Part shown: one piece after another, positions 12,626 through 64,000 of the stretch
Position numbering within the stretch: position 1 is the first letter of the stretch
Layout: each line of letters begins with the position of its first letter
From: Sipunculus nudus
Taxonomy: Eukaryota; Annelida; Sipuncula; Golfingiida; Sipunculidae
DNA length: 64,000 bases
Direction of reading: 5' to 3'
Assembly (NCBI GenBank): GCA_026874595.1
Contig: CM049306.1
Coordinates: 105,725,142-105,789,141, forward strand
The notes under the pieces: model-generated
Told to the model about the DNA's origin: nothing
What the model saw: the letters and a program-made list of their open reading frames with translations, nothing else
Databases searched by the model: none
Made by a program: the position numbers and the translations under genes

Positions 12626-15600
12626 ACAACAACTACATTATTATTAGCTTCAAGATTAATGAGTACTCACTCATTATCAAGGGGTTGTAAATACTGTTGT
12701 TTAAAAAATCAATTGCAAATCATCCATCTTAACAATGTATATAAACAATCCTGCATCGTCTGAAACCTGTAAAGCCCAATCTGCTTGTTTGAAAATATGT
12801 GCATTCATTCTGGTGCAAACTTGGTAGGTAGCGCCATCTGTAGGTGTGATAGCAAGTTACAAGTGACAGCAGCGCATACACAGCTGCTGTGGAGCTTCAC
12901 TGACTCTGATTGTTTTTACTTATGATAGACCATCCCCTGGGTTTGCTTGTTGTTAACACTTTACTTGTTTCATTTAATTTTTCTTATGTCTGTGGTGTCT
13001 CATCATCTCTGCTATCTGTGGTGTCTGTCCTTGGTCCTTAAACTTTAAGTACAAATACTTTTGCAACATCTGTCATGTAAATACAAGCTCATATTTAATT
13101 TTAACATTATTGTAGTCCTAGTGAACAGAGAATTTAATCTTATTTCATTGTTGCTAGAACAGTCCTAAAAAAATACTCAACATCTAAATGTTTTAAATTA
13201 TTATAATATTTATTAACATTGGAATGAATATTAGTATTCATGTGTGTGGTATCAAGTAAATTTCAAATGTTAGAAATATAATTATTAAATACTTCATGAA
13301 TCAGGATTAGTTAGGGAAAAGAAGGAATCTTTGATTTTAATGTTTTTAATGAATTTCTCAATTCAGATATTTAAAATATATTTAAAATATGTAGCTTTAA
13401 CATTAATCTTTAATTTACTAGTATTTGTATACATTTGGTCATTTTGTTGAGTACTAAAATAATATTTATGGTGTCTTATTTACCATGATAATATAATAAT
13501 CTTTATGTTTAGGTAATTATGTTTTCTTCTTTAAAGCAATAGTTTAAATGGACAGAATGTATTGTTTACAAGTTGTCATTAACAGTTATTGGTATTTGTT
13601 GGGATGGCACCATGAATACACAAGAAATGTATAAATTGTTACTTGCTGCGACTTTCATACTTGGCTGTGCTTGTATGTGGGACCAAAGCATTGTTGTTTC
13701 ACCCGTTATGTGTTACATCACTCAGTAATTCTTTCCATCCATGACGTCACATCGTCAGTTGATTCAGAAGCATTTGCCCTGATAGCCATTGAAATGTTAG
13801 CTTTCAGCCATGTTTAATTAAGTGTACCATTAATAGACTCAGTGCTTGTGATTCAATATGTTTAATATGTAATATGTACTTTTAATATGTAACCTGTAAT
13901 GACATATGCTTACACACTCCATACACAGCTTTACCAGTTCGTGATTGACAGTTGGCATAGCAGCACCAGTTAATGCATTATATATGTAGCTTTCTTGCAC
14001 TCATTCCATGGCTTGCGCAGCTTATTTTCATGTGTAACCTTACAACTGAAAATTATTATTTTCTTAAAGATTGATTCATTCCAAAATTTTATACATGGCA
14101 TTAAAATTGAAATATGATTTTATATAAAAGAATGGAGATAGGGAAATGTATTCTATTTATTACAACAGAACAGATTTAAAATAACATTAGAGTTAAGAAA
14201 GCATTTTACTAGCATAAAGATTTAATTAGAAATTAAATATTTACATGTTGCATAAATTCATGAAATATATAATAATCATTTTGTCTTTTAGTATTATTTA
14301 AGTGGGGTATATACTGTTATTTGTACATTAAAAATAGGAGATATTTATTTGGAGGAAATAATGTGTATTCCAATCAGAAGAAGAGTATTTAATAATTTGT
14401 TTATTTGTTTATCACATTTATATCACAATCAGTGTATCTGTATTATTTTAACTTCCAGTATTTTCATTACAGCACACTTTGCTATGCTAAAATGTGTGGC
14501 AAAATTTATCAGTGCACAGTGATATTAATAATATTTTAGGTTCCATTGTTAAATGTGATGGAAAGATTCATCTAAATTGGGTAGCAAAGGAAACAAGTCA
14601 CACTGTTATTACTTTATGTGAAAAAACAACATTGGTTTATGAAAGCTATATACAATTAATGTATTGTGTTCCGTGTGACCTAACTAAACCATTAATAACA
14701 CCATTCATGATGTTGAAGACCCCCAAATTAATGCTTTACATTTATCAGTCTGTGACTCCAAAAGGAAACATTACCTTTTTTTGCATCAGATGTGAATTAA
14801 AACACTCAGTTAAAAGGAAGTACCTCCACCAAGGACAAATGTACAGACTCCATGAAAGAAAGCTAAACAGAAGTCCCCAAACCTGAATACAAGCCTTTCT
14901 ATTATAGTACACAGTCTAGCTGTACAGTTAATGGGCCATCAGACAAGCTGGTATATTGAGCTTTAATGCAGGTTTATGTTGAAGAAATTACAGAGGACAA
15001 TAATTTATTATGAGCAACCAAGAGAATAAATATGACCATGGGTCTACAATAGATGATCATTAAAATTTCAAGGGGTAAACCCTGTTTAATATTACCAGTA
15101 TAAATTATCCAACATTTATTAAAATCTTTTACAATTTGAAAAATCGATATATGTGAAATCTGGTGAATGTAAAAAAGTAATTTATTTTACAAAGCCATCA
15201 GTGGAGAATGTTACAGCCACAGTTTATCTTTGGCCCTTAGTCATCCCCAGTTTATCATCAGCCCTAAGTCATAAGTGCTTCTATGTCAGCAACAGACCTC
15301 AATATCCCAGTGTTCACAATACTGCATGTTTTACTTGGCTGTGCAATACATTTGTTTACTGTTCTCTCACATTATGTTCTGGTGTGCTGCATTCAAATTG
15401 CATAATATCATACATTATTTGCTGAATGTTCGGTGCTCTGTTCTTACAGAAGTTCATCTTGTCAGTGTTAAATCAAAATAAGTGGAGAGATCCTGTATAC
15501 ATGGTTTACATGAAAGGTACATTTGTTTAAGCTTATGTGAATATTGCATTTACTTGTCCTTTCAGTTGTGCTAAATTTGTGAGCTTTAATGAGCTCTAAT

Positions 15601-17384
15601 CAGTCAGGAGTTTTTGATGTCCTGTAAAACTAATTTGCACTATGGAATATAGCTGTCCACAAAATTAATCTATATATTTATTCAGAACTGAATAAGACAT
15701 GTTAGTCCATTAAACTGTCACAGCTTCATGCTGAAGTCTTCTGGTCAAACATTGAAATTAAAGGTGAATTAAGATTAAATATATTAAAAACAGATGTTCA
15801 AGTTACATTAATCTATAGTTCTGCCTTGTCATAGAAATATGAAAATTTTGACACACTGATATATTTTACTGAAAATAAATTGTATGAAAGGCTGACCAAG
15901 TGTTTCACATGAAGAGAATCGATGTGGCAATGGTTATATGAAATACAAGTTTTGCCTTGTTCTATGGTAACATGCAAATCAAGGCTAGCGAGGTTTTCAT
16001 TGGAGAATGGTATTATGGTCAATTAACATATGTGAATATTAAATTATTAGTGGTCAGTTTTACATCTTTGTTCCCTCCACAGGAAGGCCACGAAATTGTA
16101 TATTTATAATACCTGTGTCATATTGCAGGGACAGTGTGGAGTGGGTGGATTCTTGATGCCTTGTATTACTGTGATTATTCTATTGTGGTCAGTGACACTC
16201 CTGAGTGAACTTAATTATGTTCAGACATGTAAAATACTAATACTATCAAGTCCAGCAGTATTTGCAGCTTTGAAAGCATTCCTTACAAGAGTATCCTTAA
16301 TCTTCAGTTGCTTGCCACAAGACTTTGTTCTAAGCTGTAATGTTTTCTGTTTTCTGGCATAACCTCTGTGGCATTACTTAATTAACTGTAAATATTGAAG
16401 AACCTGCACAAGAAGCTATGATTTGATGCAAGTGCACTAGAGACCTAGTCACTTCTGGTGAAGTGCTATGTACATAAAATTATACTGGGTCAAAGCAGCT
16501 TTTGAAATGGTTTATTGGTGACCAGAGCAAGTTTTAATGTGATGGCTTGACAGTTTGATATTATAATTTATGAAGCTAAGTAAATTATATAGGAAATATG
16601 GATTGCATATCATGATAACCAATGGTGCTTATTGTTAAGTAAGTATCTTGTTATGATGTCTGGACAGGCATTCATACAGGTGTCACTGATCCAGAATCAG
16701 CAGTGTTTCTCCTCCAAAATGTATATGATTTTGATCTTCATGTTGGACAGAAAATTCTACTATTTGTACATCAACAAAATCATGAAAAAATAAGGCTGTT
16801 GTTAATGAAGCAGGGCAGATAAAGGGTCATCAGGCGTTCAATAAGCATTACAGTAACTGTAGATAATTGATGGGGATTTCATTATTTGGTTTTGATCAAA
16901 TAAAGCACTTGTTGATATTACCTTTGTGTCTGTTTTGACTCATTTTGAGAAATTTGGTTTAAAAAAATGCATTATTCCACTCAAAACTGACAGATACGTG
17001 TCCCTTTGCCGAAAGATTCTTGCCTGGATGCTGTCCTCAGAGTATCTTTCTGTCAGATCCCCACACCCATAACAAACCCCGACTTTTATTTCTCCCAGTT
17101 TCTCGAAACCCATCATGGGACTGTCATTTTGCATATACACAAAAAACAGATGTCACGAGTCACATGTACAAATTATGGTAATACTGTACTTATAACAACT
17201 TGAGCATTTGCCACTAATATTTATGTCCCTGAGCGAGAACAAAGTGAATTTAAGAAAATGAGTGTTGGTGTTATATTAAGTGTTGCTGGTCTTTTGGTGA
17301 TCCGGTTTCTCTTAGTGTCATGAAGATCAGGTTATCTTGGTCAAGTTGTGTCATGGCAACAGTTGTATCATGGCCTGATGGTTT
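12626..17384. other. AT-rich intergenic region without recognised genes
   Basis: Long AT-rich stretch. Open frames of 60-130 codons occur (for example near 14494-14886) but show no domain, no codon bias and no splice context. I see no RNA gene. A possible unannotated non-coding RNA cannot be judged from sequence alone. Confidence 0.5.
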
Positions 17385-17880
17385 TTATACACCCGTCAAA
17401 TGACAGTAGTATTAAGGTATACTCACCATCAGTCCGCCCCACTTTTAGTGTCGCTGCGAAAACTTACTGGGGCTTTGATGGATTTCACGAAACCCACCAT
17501 AACTACTAACCAACAGATTATCTCCCCCGAGTTCAATTATGGGCAACATCTATGCATATTTTATAAGGTCACTAGGCTACTTTGTGGTGACGCCACAATA
17601 ACTTATGAAGGATTTTGATAAAACTCATGTTAATTAATAAGAAATTTCGCCTAAGTTCAATTTCCAGTAAAATCTATGCATATTTAAAAAGGTCAGAGGT
17701 CACTGCACTTTGAAGGAACCTTGGTGACTTACCAAAAATCCTATTGATTTTCATGAAACTCCTTGTACATATTTACCATTAGAGTTTCTCACTTGAATTA
17801 CCTTCTCATCAAAATTCATGCATATTTAATGATAGTTGTGTATCTGGTCAGAGGTCACCAGATACACAACTGGCGTATTA
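17385..17880. mobile_element. Dispersed-repeat-like segment with repeated half-units and a terminal hairpin
   Basis: The segment has related sub-blocks about 130-150 bp apart: ATTATCTCCCCCGAGTTCAA, then ATTTCGCCTAAGTTCAA, each followed by a TATGCATATTT motif and an AAGGTCA/GGTCAGAGGTCA motif. This is a decayed tandem core like those of the tandem-cored elements further right. It ends in a 14-bp perfect hairpin (17835-17870). Ends and family are not determined. Confidence 0.4.
17835..17870. repeat. Perfect inverted repeat (hairpin)
   Basis: GTTGTGTATCTGGT (17835-17848) and ACCAGATACACAAC (17857-17870) are exact reverse complements around an 8-base loop, with one more A-T pair outside. It lies just upstream of the 39-bp satellite and may be the end of a transposable element. 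Confidence 0.8.
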
Positions 17881-17929
17881 TGCACATTTGCGATGCTCTT
17901 TATTAAGGTTGTGGTTCAGAGAAGATGTG

Positions 17930-20900
17930 TTTGCCAGATTGTACTTCTCCATGACTGAGATGTCTGTTATAAAGGCTGCCAGCATCTATCTGACTGTATT
18001 ATCGATTATAAAGGCAGCGAGTATCTGACTGAAATATCTACTATAAAGGCAGCCAGTATCTCATTTATTGAGGTGTCTGTTACAAAGGCTGCCAGTATCT
18101 CATATTGAGATGTCTGTTATAAAGGCTTCCAGTATCTACATGACTGAGATGTCTGTTATAAAGGCTGCCAGTATTTACATGACTGGGATGCCTGTTATAA
18201 AGGCTGCCAGTATCTACATGACATAGATGTCAGTTATTACAGCTGCCAGTGTCTATATGACTTTGATGTCTGTCATTAAGGCTGCCAGTATCTACATGAC
18301 ACAGATGTCTGTTATAAAGGCTGCCAGTATCTACATGACATAGATGTCAGTTATTAAGGCTGCCAGTATCTATATGACTTGGATGTCTGTTATTAAGGCT
18401 GCCAGTATCTACATGACTTAGATATCTGTTATAAAGGCTGCCAGTATCTACATGACATACATGTCTGTTATAAAGGCTGCCAGTATTTACATGACAGATG
18501 CCAGTTCTAAGGGCTGTCAGTATCTACATGACACGGATGTCTGTTATAAAGGCTGCCAGTATCTACATGACACGGATGTCTGTTATTAAGGCTGCCAGTA
18601 TCTACATGACATGGATGTCTGTTATAAAGGCTGCCAGTATCTACATGACATAGATGTCTGTTATAAAGGCTGCCAGTATCTACATGACATAGATGTCTGT
18701 TATAAAGGCTGCCAGTATCTACATGACTGGGATGCCTGTTATAAAGGCTGCCAGTATCTACATGACATAGATGTCAGTTATTACAGCTGCCAGTATCTAT
18801 ATGACTTGGATGTCTGTCATTAAGGCTGCAAGTATCTACATGACACAGATGCCTGTTATAAAGGCTGCCAGTATCTACATGACATAGATGTCTGTTATTA
18901 AGGCTGCCAGTATCTATATGACTTGGATGTCTGTTATTACGGCTGCCAGTACCTACATGACTTAGATGTCTGTTATTAAGGCTGCCAGTATCTACATGAC
19001 TTAGATGTCTGTTATAATGGCTGCCAGTATCTACATGACATAGATGTCTGTTATAAAGGCTGCCAGTATTTACATGACAGATGCCAGTTCTGAGGGCTGC
19101 CAGTAACTACATGACACAGATGTCTGTTATAAAGGCTGCCAGTATCTACATGACATAGATGTCAGTTATTAAGGCTGCCAGTATCTATATGACTGGGATG
19201 TCTGTTATTAAGGCTGCCAGTATCTACATGACATGGATGTCTGTTATAAAGGCTGCCAGTATCTACATGACTGGGATGCCTGTTATAAAGGCTGCCAGTA
19301 TCTACATGACATAGATGTCAATTATTACAGCTGCCAGTATCTATATGATTTGGATGTCTGTCATTAAGGCTGCCAGTATCTACATGACACAGATGTCTGT
19401 TATAAAGGCTGCCAGTATCTTCATGACATAGATGTCTGTTATAAAGGCTGCCAGTATTTACATGACAGATGTCAGTTATTAAGGCTGCCAGTATCTACAT
19501 GACTTAGATGTCTGTTATAAAGGCTGCCAGTATCTACATGACATGGATGTCTGTTATAAAGGCTGCCAGTATCTTCATGACTTAGATGTCTGTTATAAAG
19601 GCTGCCAGTATCTACATGACTGGGATGCCTGTTATAAAGGCTGCCAGTATCTACATGACATAGATGTCAGTTATTACAGCTGCCAGTATCTATATGACTT
19701 GGATGTCTGTCATTAAGGCTGCAAGTATCTACATGACACAGATGCCTGTTATAAAGGCTGCCAGTATCTACATGACATAGATGTCTGTTATTAAGGCTGC
19801 CAGTATCTATATGACTTGGATGTCTGTTATTACGGCTGCCAGTACCTACATGACTTAGATGTCTGTTATTAAGGCTGCCAGTATCTACATGACTTAGATG
19901 TCTGTTATAAAGGCTGCCAGTATCTACATGACATAGATGTCTGTTATAAAGGCTGCCAGTATCTATATGACTGGGATGTCTGTTATTAAGGCTGCCAGTA
20001 TCTACATGACATGGATGTCTGTTATAAAGGCTGCCAGTATCTTCATGACTTAGATGTCTGTTATAAAGGCTGCCAGTATCTACATGACTGGGATGCCTGT
20101 TATAAAGGCTGCCAGTATCTACATGACATAGATGTCAGTTATTACAGCTGCCAGTATCTATATGACTTGGATGTCTGTCATTAAGGCTGCAAGTATCTAC
20201 ATGACACAGATGCCTGTTATAAAGGCTGCCAGTATCTACATGACATAGATGTCTGTTATTAAGGCTGCCAGTATCTATATGACTTGGATGTCTGTTATTA
20301 CGGCTGCCAGTACCTACATGACTTAGATGTCTGTTATTAAGGCTGCCAGTATCTACATGACTTAGATGTCTGTTATAAAGGCTGCCAGTATCTACATGAC
20401 ATAGATGTCTGTTATAAAGGCTGCCAGTATTTACATGACAGATGCCAGTTCTGAGGGCTGCCAGTAACTACATGACACAGATGTCTGTTATAAAGGCTGC
20501 CAGTATCTACATGACATAGATGTCAGTTATTAAGGCTGCCAGTATCTATATGACTGGGATGTCTGTTATTAAGGCTGCCAGTATCTACATGACATGGATG
20601 TCTGTTATAAAGGCTGCCAGTATCTTCATGACTAAGATGTCTGTTATAAAGGCTGCCAGTATCTACATGACTGGGATGCCTGTTATAAAGGCTGCCAGTA
20701 TCTACATGACATAGATGTCAATTATTACAGCTGCCAGTATCTATATGATTTGGATGTCTGTCATTAAGGCTGCCAGTATCTACATGACACAGATGTCTGT
20801 TATAAAGGCTGCCAGTATCTTCATGACATAGATGTCTGTTATAAAGGCTGCCAGTATTTACATGACAAATGCCAGTTATTAAGGCTGCCAGTATCTACAT

Positions 20901-21200
20901 GACATGGATGTCTGTCTTTAAGGCTGCCAGTATCTACATGACACAGATGTCTGTTATAAAGGCTGCCAGTATCTACATGACATAGATGTCTGTTATAAAG
21001 GCTGCCAGTATTTACATGACAGATGCCAGTTATTAAGGCTGCCAGTATCTACATGACATAGATGTCTGTTATAAAGGCTGCCAGTATCTACATGACAAAG
21101 TTGTCTGTTATAAAGGCTGCCAGTATCTACATGACATAGATGTCTGTTATAAAGGCTGCCAGTATCTATATGACCTAGATGTCTGTTATAAAGGCTGCTA
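17930..21200. repeat. 39-bp satellite array, about 83 copies, with higher-order structure
   Basis: Tandem 39-bp units made of GATGTCTGTTATAAAGGCTG followed by CCAGTATCTACATGACATA. The first 200 bp are degenerate, the remainder is highly similar. Variant units recur in order: GCAAGTATCT occurs at 18828, 19721 and 20189, the last two exactly 468 bp (12 x 39) apart, and the GATGCCAGTTCTGAGG variant at 19080 and 20441 is about 1.36 kb apart. Because 39 = 13 codons, frames stay open by periodicity; these are not genes. Confidence 0.95.
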
Positions 21201-22010
21201 TTTAATATCATTCTTCATTTATTGACATGTGCAGTCTAACAAAAAGGTTTAAAGTGAACAAATTTATTAGTATTATCACAAGCTGTGAACAGAAATGAAA
21301 CCAGGAACACTGTCTGAGGTATATATGTTATATATTTGTTAGTATTTATGCGTGGTTACACATTCAACTGAACGTCATCACATTGGTTTACATGATTTGT
21401 TATGATCACATACAAAGCAAAGGCCAGCAAACTAGAAAATGGGCAGACTACATGTACCTTCCAATTTACTGATGCACGGGTAAAGAAATGCACTGAATGT
21501 TATTGACATGACTTGACCCCAAAATTGTTACATCAGAGATGCCAATCAAACTACTTATATATGTGCAATTCACAAGATGAAATTGATTGTCTGTGGCCCA
21601 AGCAGTCTTGTACACAAGATAAACCATTCCAAGATCTATGGACATGTAAATTTTCAGGTGAATACATCAAACCACTCCTGAGAAAAAGGCATTATATTCT
21701 AAGAAGACAAAGGTAGGTGGCACCACCTGTCTGGTCTAAGATGGATCTACACTATGTGAAAACAATTGTAGGTGGCACCACCAGGCTTGTGTACAAGATA
21801 GAGAGAGGTATCCATTATCTTTGGACATGTGACATTAAACATGAAACCAGTCCTGAGATAAATGCATGTATGCATTCTACAAATGAGTGTGTGCAGGTGG
21901 TGCCACTTGTCTCATAAATGAGAAATGTACCAAACACAGATGAACATGCCAAATTTCATGCCAAGACACCAAAAACTACTGAGAAAAAAGTGCATCAATA
22001 TATTGTACAA
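21201..22010. mobile_element. Diverged tandem-core segment with GGTGGCACCACC motifs
   Basis: From about 21500 to 21960 the sequence carries two GTAGGTGGCACCACC motifs (about 21715 and 21770) and a GGTGGTGCCAC (about 21897). Each is followed by ACAAGAT/CCAAGATCT-type text and a CCTGAGA(TA) motif about 90 bp later. This is the same order of motifs as in the tandem cores at 39.6 kb, 52.4 kb and 63.3 kb. I cannot fix the ends of this copy. Confidence 0.45.
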
Positions 22011-22757
22011 CTAGTGGCTCATTGGCCATGATGCTCAGCTGAATTTAAGGAATGTTGAACAATGAGCAAAATGACAGCCAGAGTGCAAAAAAATCATGAC
22101 TTTTGTGAAGAGTCCTTAGAAATGGGTTTCAGTTGGCTTTTGAACAGGTGACCACTTAAACTGAAGGTCTGATAAATTGAAAAAAAGTGTACAAATTTGA
22201 AAAAAAATACAGGAAGTGCCACCAGTCTACAGGAACTGATGAACACTCCATGATCAAGATATATCCAAAGAATCATGGCTATCAATGCATTAGTTATTCA
22301 TTTACTGGTGCTTTTGTATCACATTTTTTAATATTCCTGGGGGGGAATTATAAGCTGAACGTCTTGGATCATAAGAGTAACAGAGACCTAATTCAGATTT
22401 CCAGGAAAATTTTTCATGGACCTCCCTAGATGTCAAGTATGAAGATTCTAGGTCAAGGGGTTACACTTTGTGCCCTGTGACAAGATGAGGCTTAATTTGA
22501 AGGTCAAATAATAGATAAAATATTTGTAAAAATTGGGAAAAATACAGTTGGCGCCACCAATTTACAGGAACTGCTGGAACACTCCATGATCAATATTCAT
22601 GCAAAGAATCATGGTAATCAATCCAGAAGTAATTCAGATAATTGAGCTTTTGTATCAAATTTTTGATTATTCTGGGGGGTACTTACAACGACCGGATGAC
22701 GGACAAAGAGTGATCACTATAGCTCAGATGACTTTCAGTCAGCTGAGCTAAAAACTG
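22011..22757 (-). mobile_element. Helitron-like (HINE/'pearl'-type) non-autonomous element, family A
   Basis: On the minus strand the 3' end reads ...TCAGCTGAGC, a hairpin (GGCC/TGGC arms: + strand TGGC 22015-22018 and GCCA 22025-22028), then CTAG followed by TT. The short inverted repeats GCTCAGCTGA (22033-22042) and TCAGCTGAGC (22739-22748) are exact. The core has two blocks with GAAGTGCCACCAGTCTACAG and GTTGGCGCCACCAATTTACA about 340 bp apart. This layout (subterminal inverted repeats, tandem core, hairpin plus CTRR at one end) is that of HINE/DINE-1-type Helitron-like elements. No Rep/helicase ORF is present. Confidence 0.55.
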
Positions 22758-23276
22758 AACAGCAGTCTAGTCTACAACCAAAGCTATCCAAGACTGAAAA
22801 TATTATCTGCAAAACTCTGGCCAATACAATTAAATAGGTTGTCTTGAATTTATTTGACCTGTCTGGCCGACTTTATACTTTAAATATCTGTGCAGGAAAG
22901 CAAGGGTATTTGATAAGTGTAATTATCCACAGTCAGAATATATGATAATACAGGTCTGAACTTGATAAAGCTCATAAACACTGGTAATTCTGGTATTCAA
23001 TTAAATCACCAGGGGCTTTCAGGCAAAATCAAATTTCCAAACAATATTTAGTTGAATTATATAAATTTGTCTAACCTGAATTTAATATATACAATTACAG
23101 TTACAACACTTTAAAATTATTGTCAGTGATTTCAAGTAAAGCTAATATCTACTTTAATAGGTCATATGTAGGGTTCTTTTCAAGGAACATCAGAAATCAG
23201 ATTATAAGTCTAAATTTCAATAAAGAGAAAACAAATTCTGCAGTTCACACACTGAAGATCCTATAATACTGTCAAA
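22758..23276. other. 3' flank of the ABCC gene
   Basis: AT-rich, non-coding. On the minus strand, AATAAA (complement of TTTATT at 22849-22854) lies about 425 bp past the ABCC stop codon and is a candidate polyadenylation signal, not confirmed. Confidence 0.35.
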
Positions 23277-62932
<39,656 letters not shown>

Positions 62933-63018
62933 CTGAAAACCAATCAAATCACTTCCAGTTGGCTAATGTGTATAATTAATATGATTCACATAACTAATGA
63001 TAATGATAATAATAACAA

Positions 63019-64000
63019 CTAGATATTTCTTGGCACCGCAGGTGCAATAGTATCCCCAGACAATTAACCCCCCCCCCCTCCCCCCCAGCCCTTGATAATA
63101 TGCATCTAACCTGTAAGTTTGGTGACTGTGACCAACAATTATTTTTGAGTTATTTCCATAATTTCATTTTAATATTATCGCTGCTGTGACCTTGAAAAAC
63201 TGTATCAAGGTCATCCATGTTCAAATTTTACCTAGCCATTGATAAGATGCATCAAACTTGTGGGTTTGGTGACTGTACCTCAAATTCTTACAAAATTATT
63301 TCATTTAAACATCATTCTAGCAAGAAAACAACATAAGGTGGCGCCACCTGTCTTCTGCAAAAAACAATGCTATCATAGATCTTAGGTCAATTTGATTTTT
63401 TTACCAATCCATGCATCACTCAGTGAGATATTAAAGTTCACATCATTTCAGCGTTATCGCCTGTGTGAAGCATCCAGGTCATCCATATTCAAACTTGGCC
63501 TAGCCCTTGATAAGATGCATCTAAACTGTAGGTTTGGTGACTGTACCACTAATTCTTTTTGAGTTATTAATCTAATATCATTTAAGCATAATTGCTGCTG
63601 TGACCTTGAAAAATGCATCAAGGTCATCCATGTTAGAACTTGACCTAGCTGTTGATAAGATGCATGGAACCTGAGGGTTTGGTGACTGTACCTCAAATTC
63701 TTACAAAGTTATTGCGTTACCATAATTTAACAAGAAAACGACACAAGGTGGCACCACTTGTCTTCTGCAAAAGACAAAGCTATCCAAGATCTTCGGTCAA
63801 TTTGAATTTTGGATCATTCCATGTATCCTTTAGTGAGATATTAAAGATTTTGTGTGAATTTAACCAAATATGGGAATATTCAAGGTCAAGGCCACTTTCA
63901 CACGAAAGGTCATGACCCCAATTTAAAAAAACACCATCCCATAACCCATATGTATGTATATGCATGCATAATATAAAAGAAATTTGTCCATTATTTTTTT
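63019..64000 (-). mobile_element. Helitron-like (HINE/'pearl'-type) element, family D, truncated by window end
   Basis: CTAG (63019-63022) after AA, then a hairpin GCACC-GCA-GGTGC (63033-63045), as at the left end of the other elements. The core repeats with a period of about 415 bp: TTGATAAGATGCATC-like text at 63093, 63238, 63510 and 63651 (pairs 417 and 413 bp apart). GGTGGCGCCACCTGTCTTCT (63339) recurs as GGTGGCACCACTTGTCTTCT (63748). The far end lies outside the window. A C-rich run at 63068-63087 is also inside. Confidence 0.5.

Noticed and set aside
14494-14886. 130-codon + strand open frame
   Set aside because: No recognisable domain, codon use like the surrounding AT-rich DNA, and no splice signals tied to a neighbour.
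16096-16362. 88-codon hydrophobic + strand open frame
   Set aside because: Hydrophobicity follows from T-rich sequence; no homology-like motif and no gene context.
18611-20714. Open frames with CYKGCQYLHD repeats in the 39-bp array
   Set aside because: Same periodicity effect (39 = 13 codons). No start context, splice site or constraint between copies.
10694-21200. Possible CRISPR-like arrays
   Set aside because: Units are directly adjacent without unique spacers, and the DNA is clearly from an intron-containing eukaryotic genome.
62933-64000. Search for the missing N-terminal (TMD0) ABCC exons
   Set aside because: The stretch is occupied by a tandem-cored repeat. No hydrophobic exon with splice sites in the required phase was found, so these exons must lie further right.

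Overview
The window looks like nuclear DNA of an invertebrate animal. It has spliced genes with GT-AG introns, AT-rich introns and intergenic DNA, a CR1/L2-type non-LTR retrotransposon, and several transposable elements built around tandem cores that resemble the HINE/DINE-1/'pearl' elements described from insects and bivalves. A lophotrochozoan, perhaps a mollusc, is my best guess. It is an inference from repeat style, not a proven assignment.

Layout. 1-4939: no gene seen, apart from a tRNA-derived SINE-like fragment. 4942-8458 (+): two exons of a PI-PLC X-domain (PLCXD-like) protein of about 1052 aa, with a roughly 740-residue low-complexity, NLS-bearing N-terminal region. The X domain appears to lack several catalytic residues. 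8459-23276: intergenic DNA dominated by tandem repeats (32-bp, about 38-bp and 39-bp units) and short dispersed elements. 23277-62932 (-): 25 exons of a multidrug-resistance-protein-type ABC transporter (ABCC1/MRP1-like). All of TMD1, NBD1, TMD2 and NBD2 is present. The N-terminal TMD0 exons lie beyond the right edge. The frame is continuous through every junction (1263 codons plus stop), provided one intron uses a GC donor. 62933-64000: a further tandem-cored element, cut by the window end.

The transporter's introns carry most of the oddities: a 10.8-kb array of 51-bp units (about 212 copies, with 765-bp and about 3.9-kb higher-order periods) just before the NBD2 exons, a 57-bp-type array before the last exon, four Helitron-like (HINE-like) elements of three sequence families, and a full-length antisense LINE that seems to sit inside the 3' end of an older LINE. 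The two genes converge and there is no sign that they act together. The PLCXD-like protein may be a nuclear pseudoenzyme; the transporter is a plasma-membrane exporter of organic anions and conjugates by family.

The most interesting signals are the apparently inactivated, hugely extended PLCX protein, the set of five same-orientation elements that share end architecture and a GGTGGCGCCACC palindrome grammar although their sequences differ, and the hierarchical intronic satellite.
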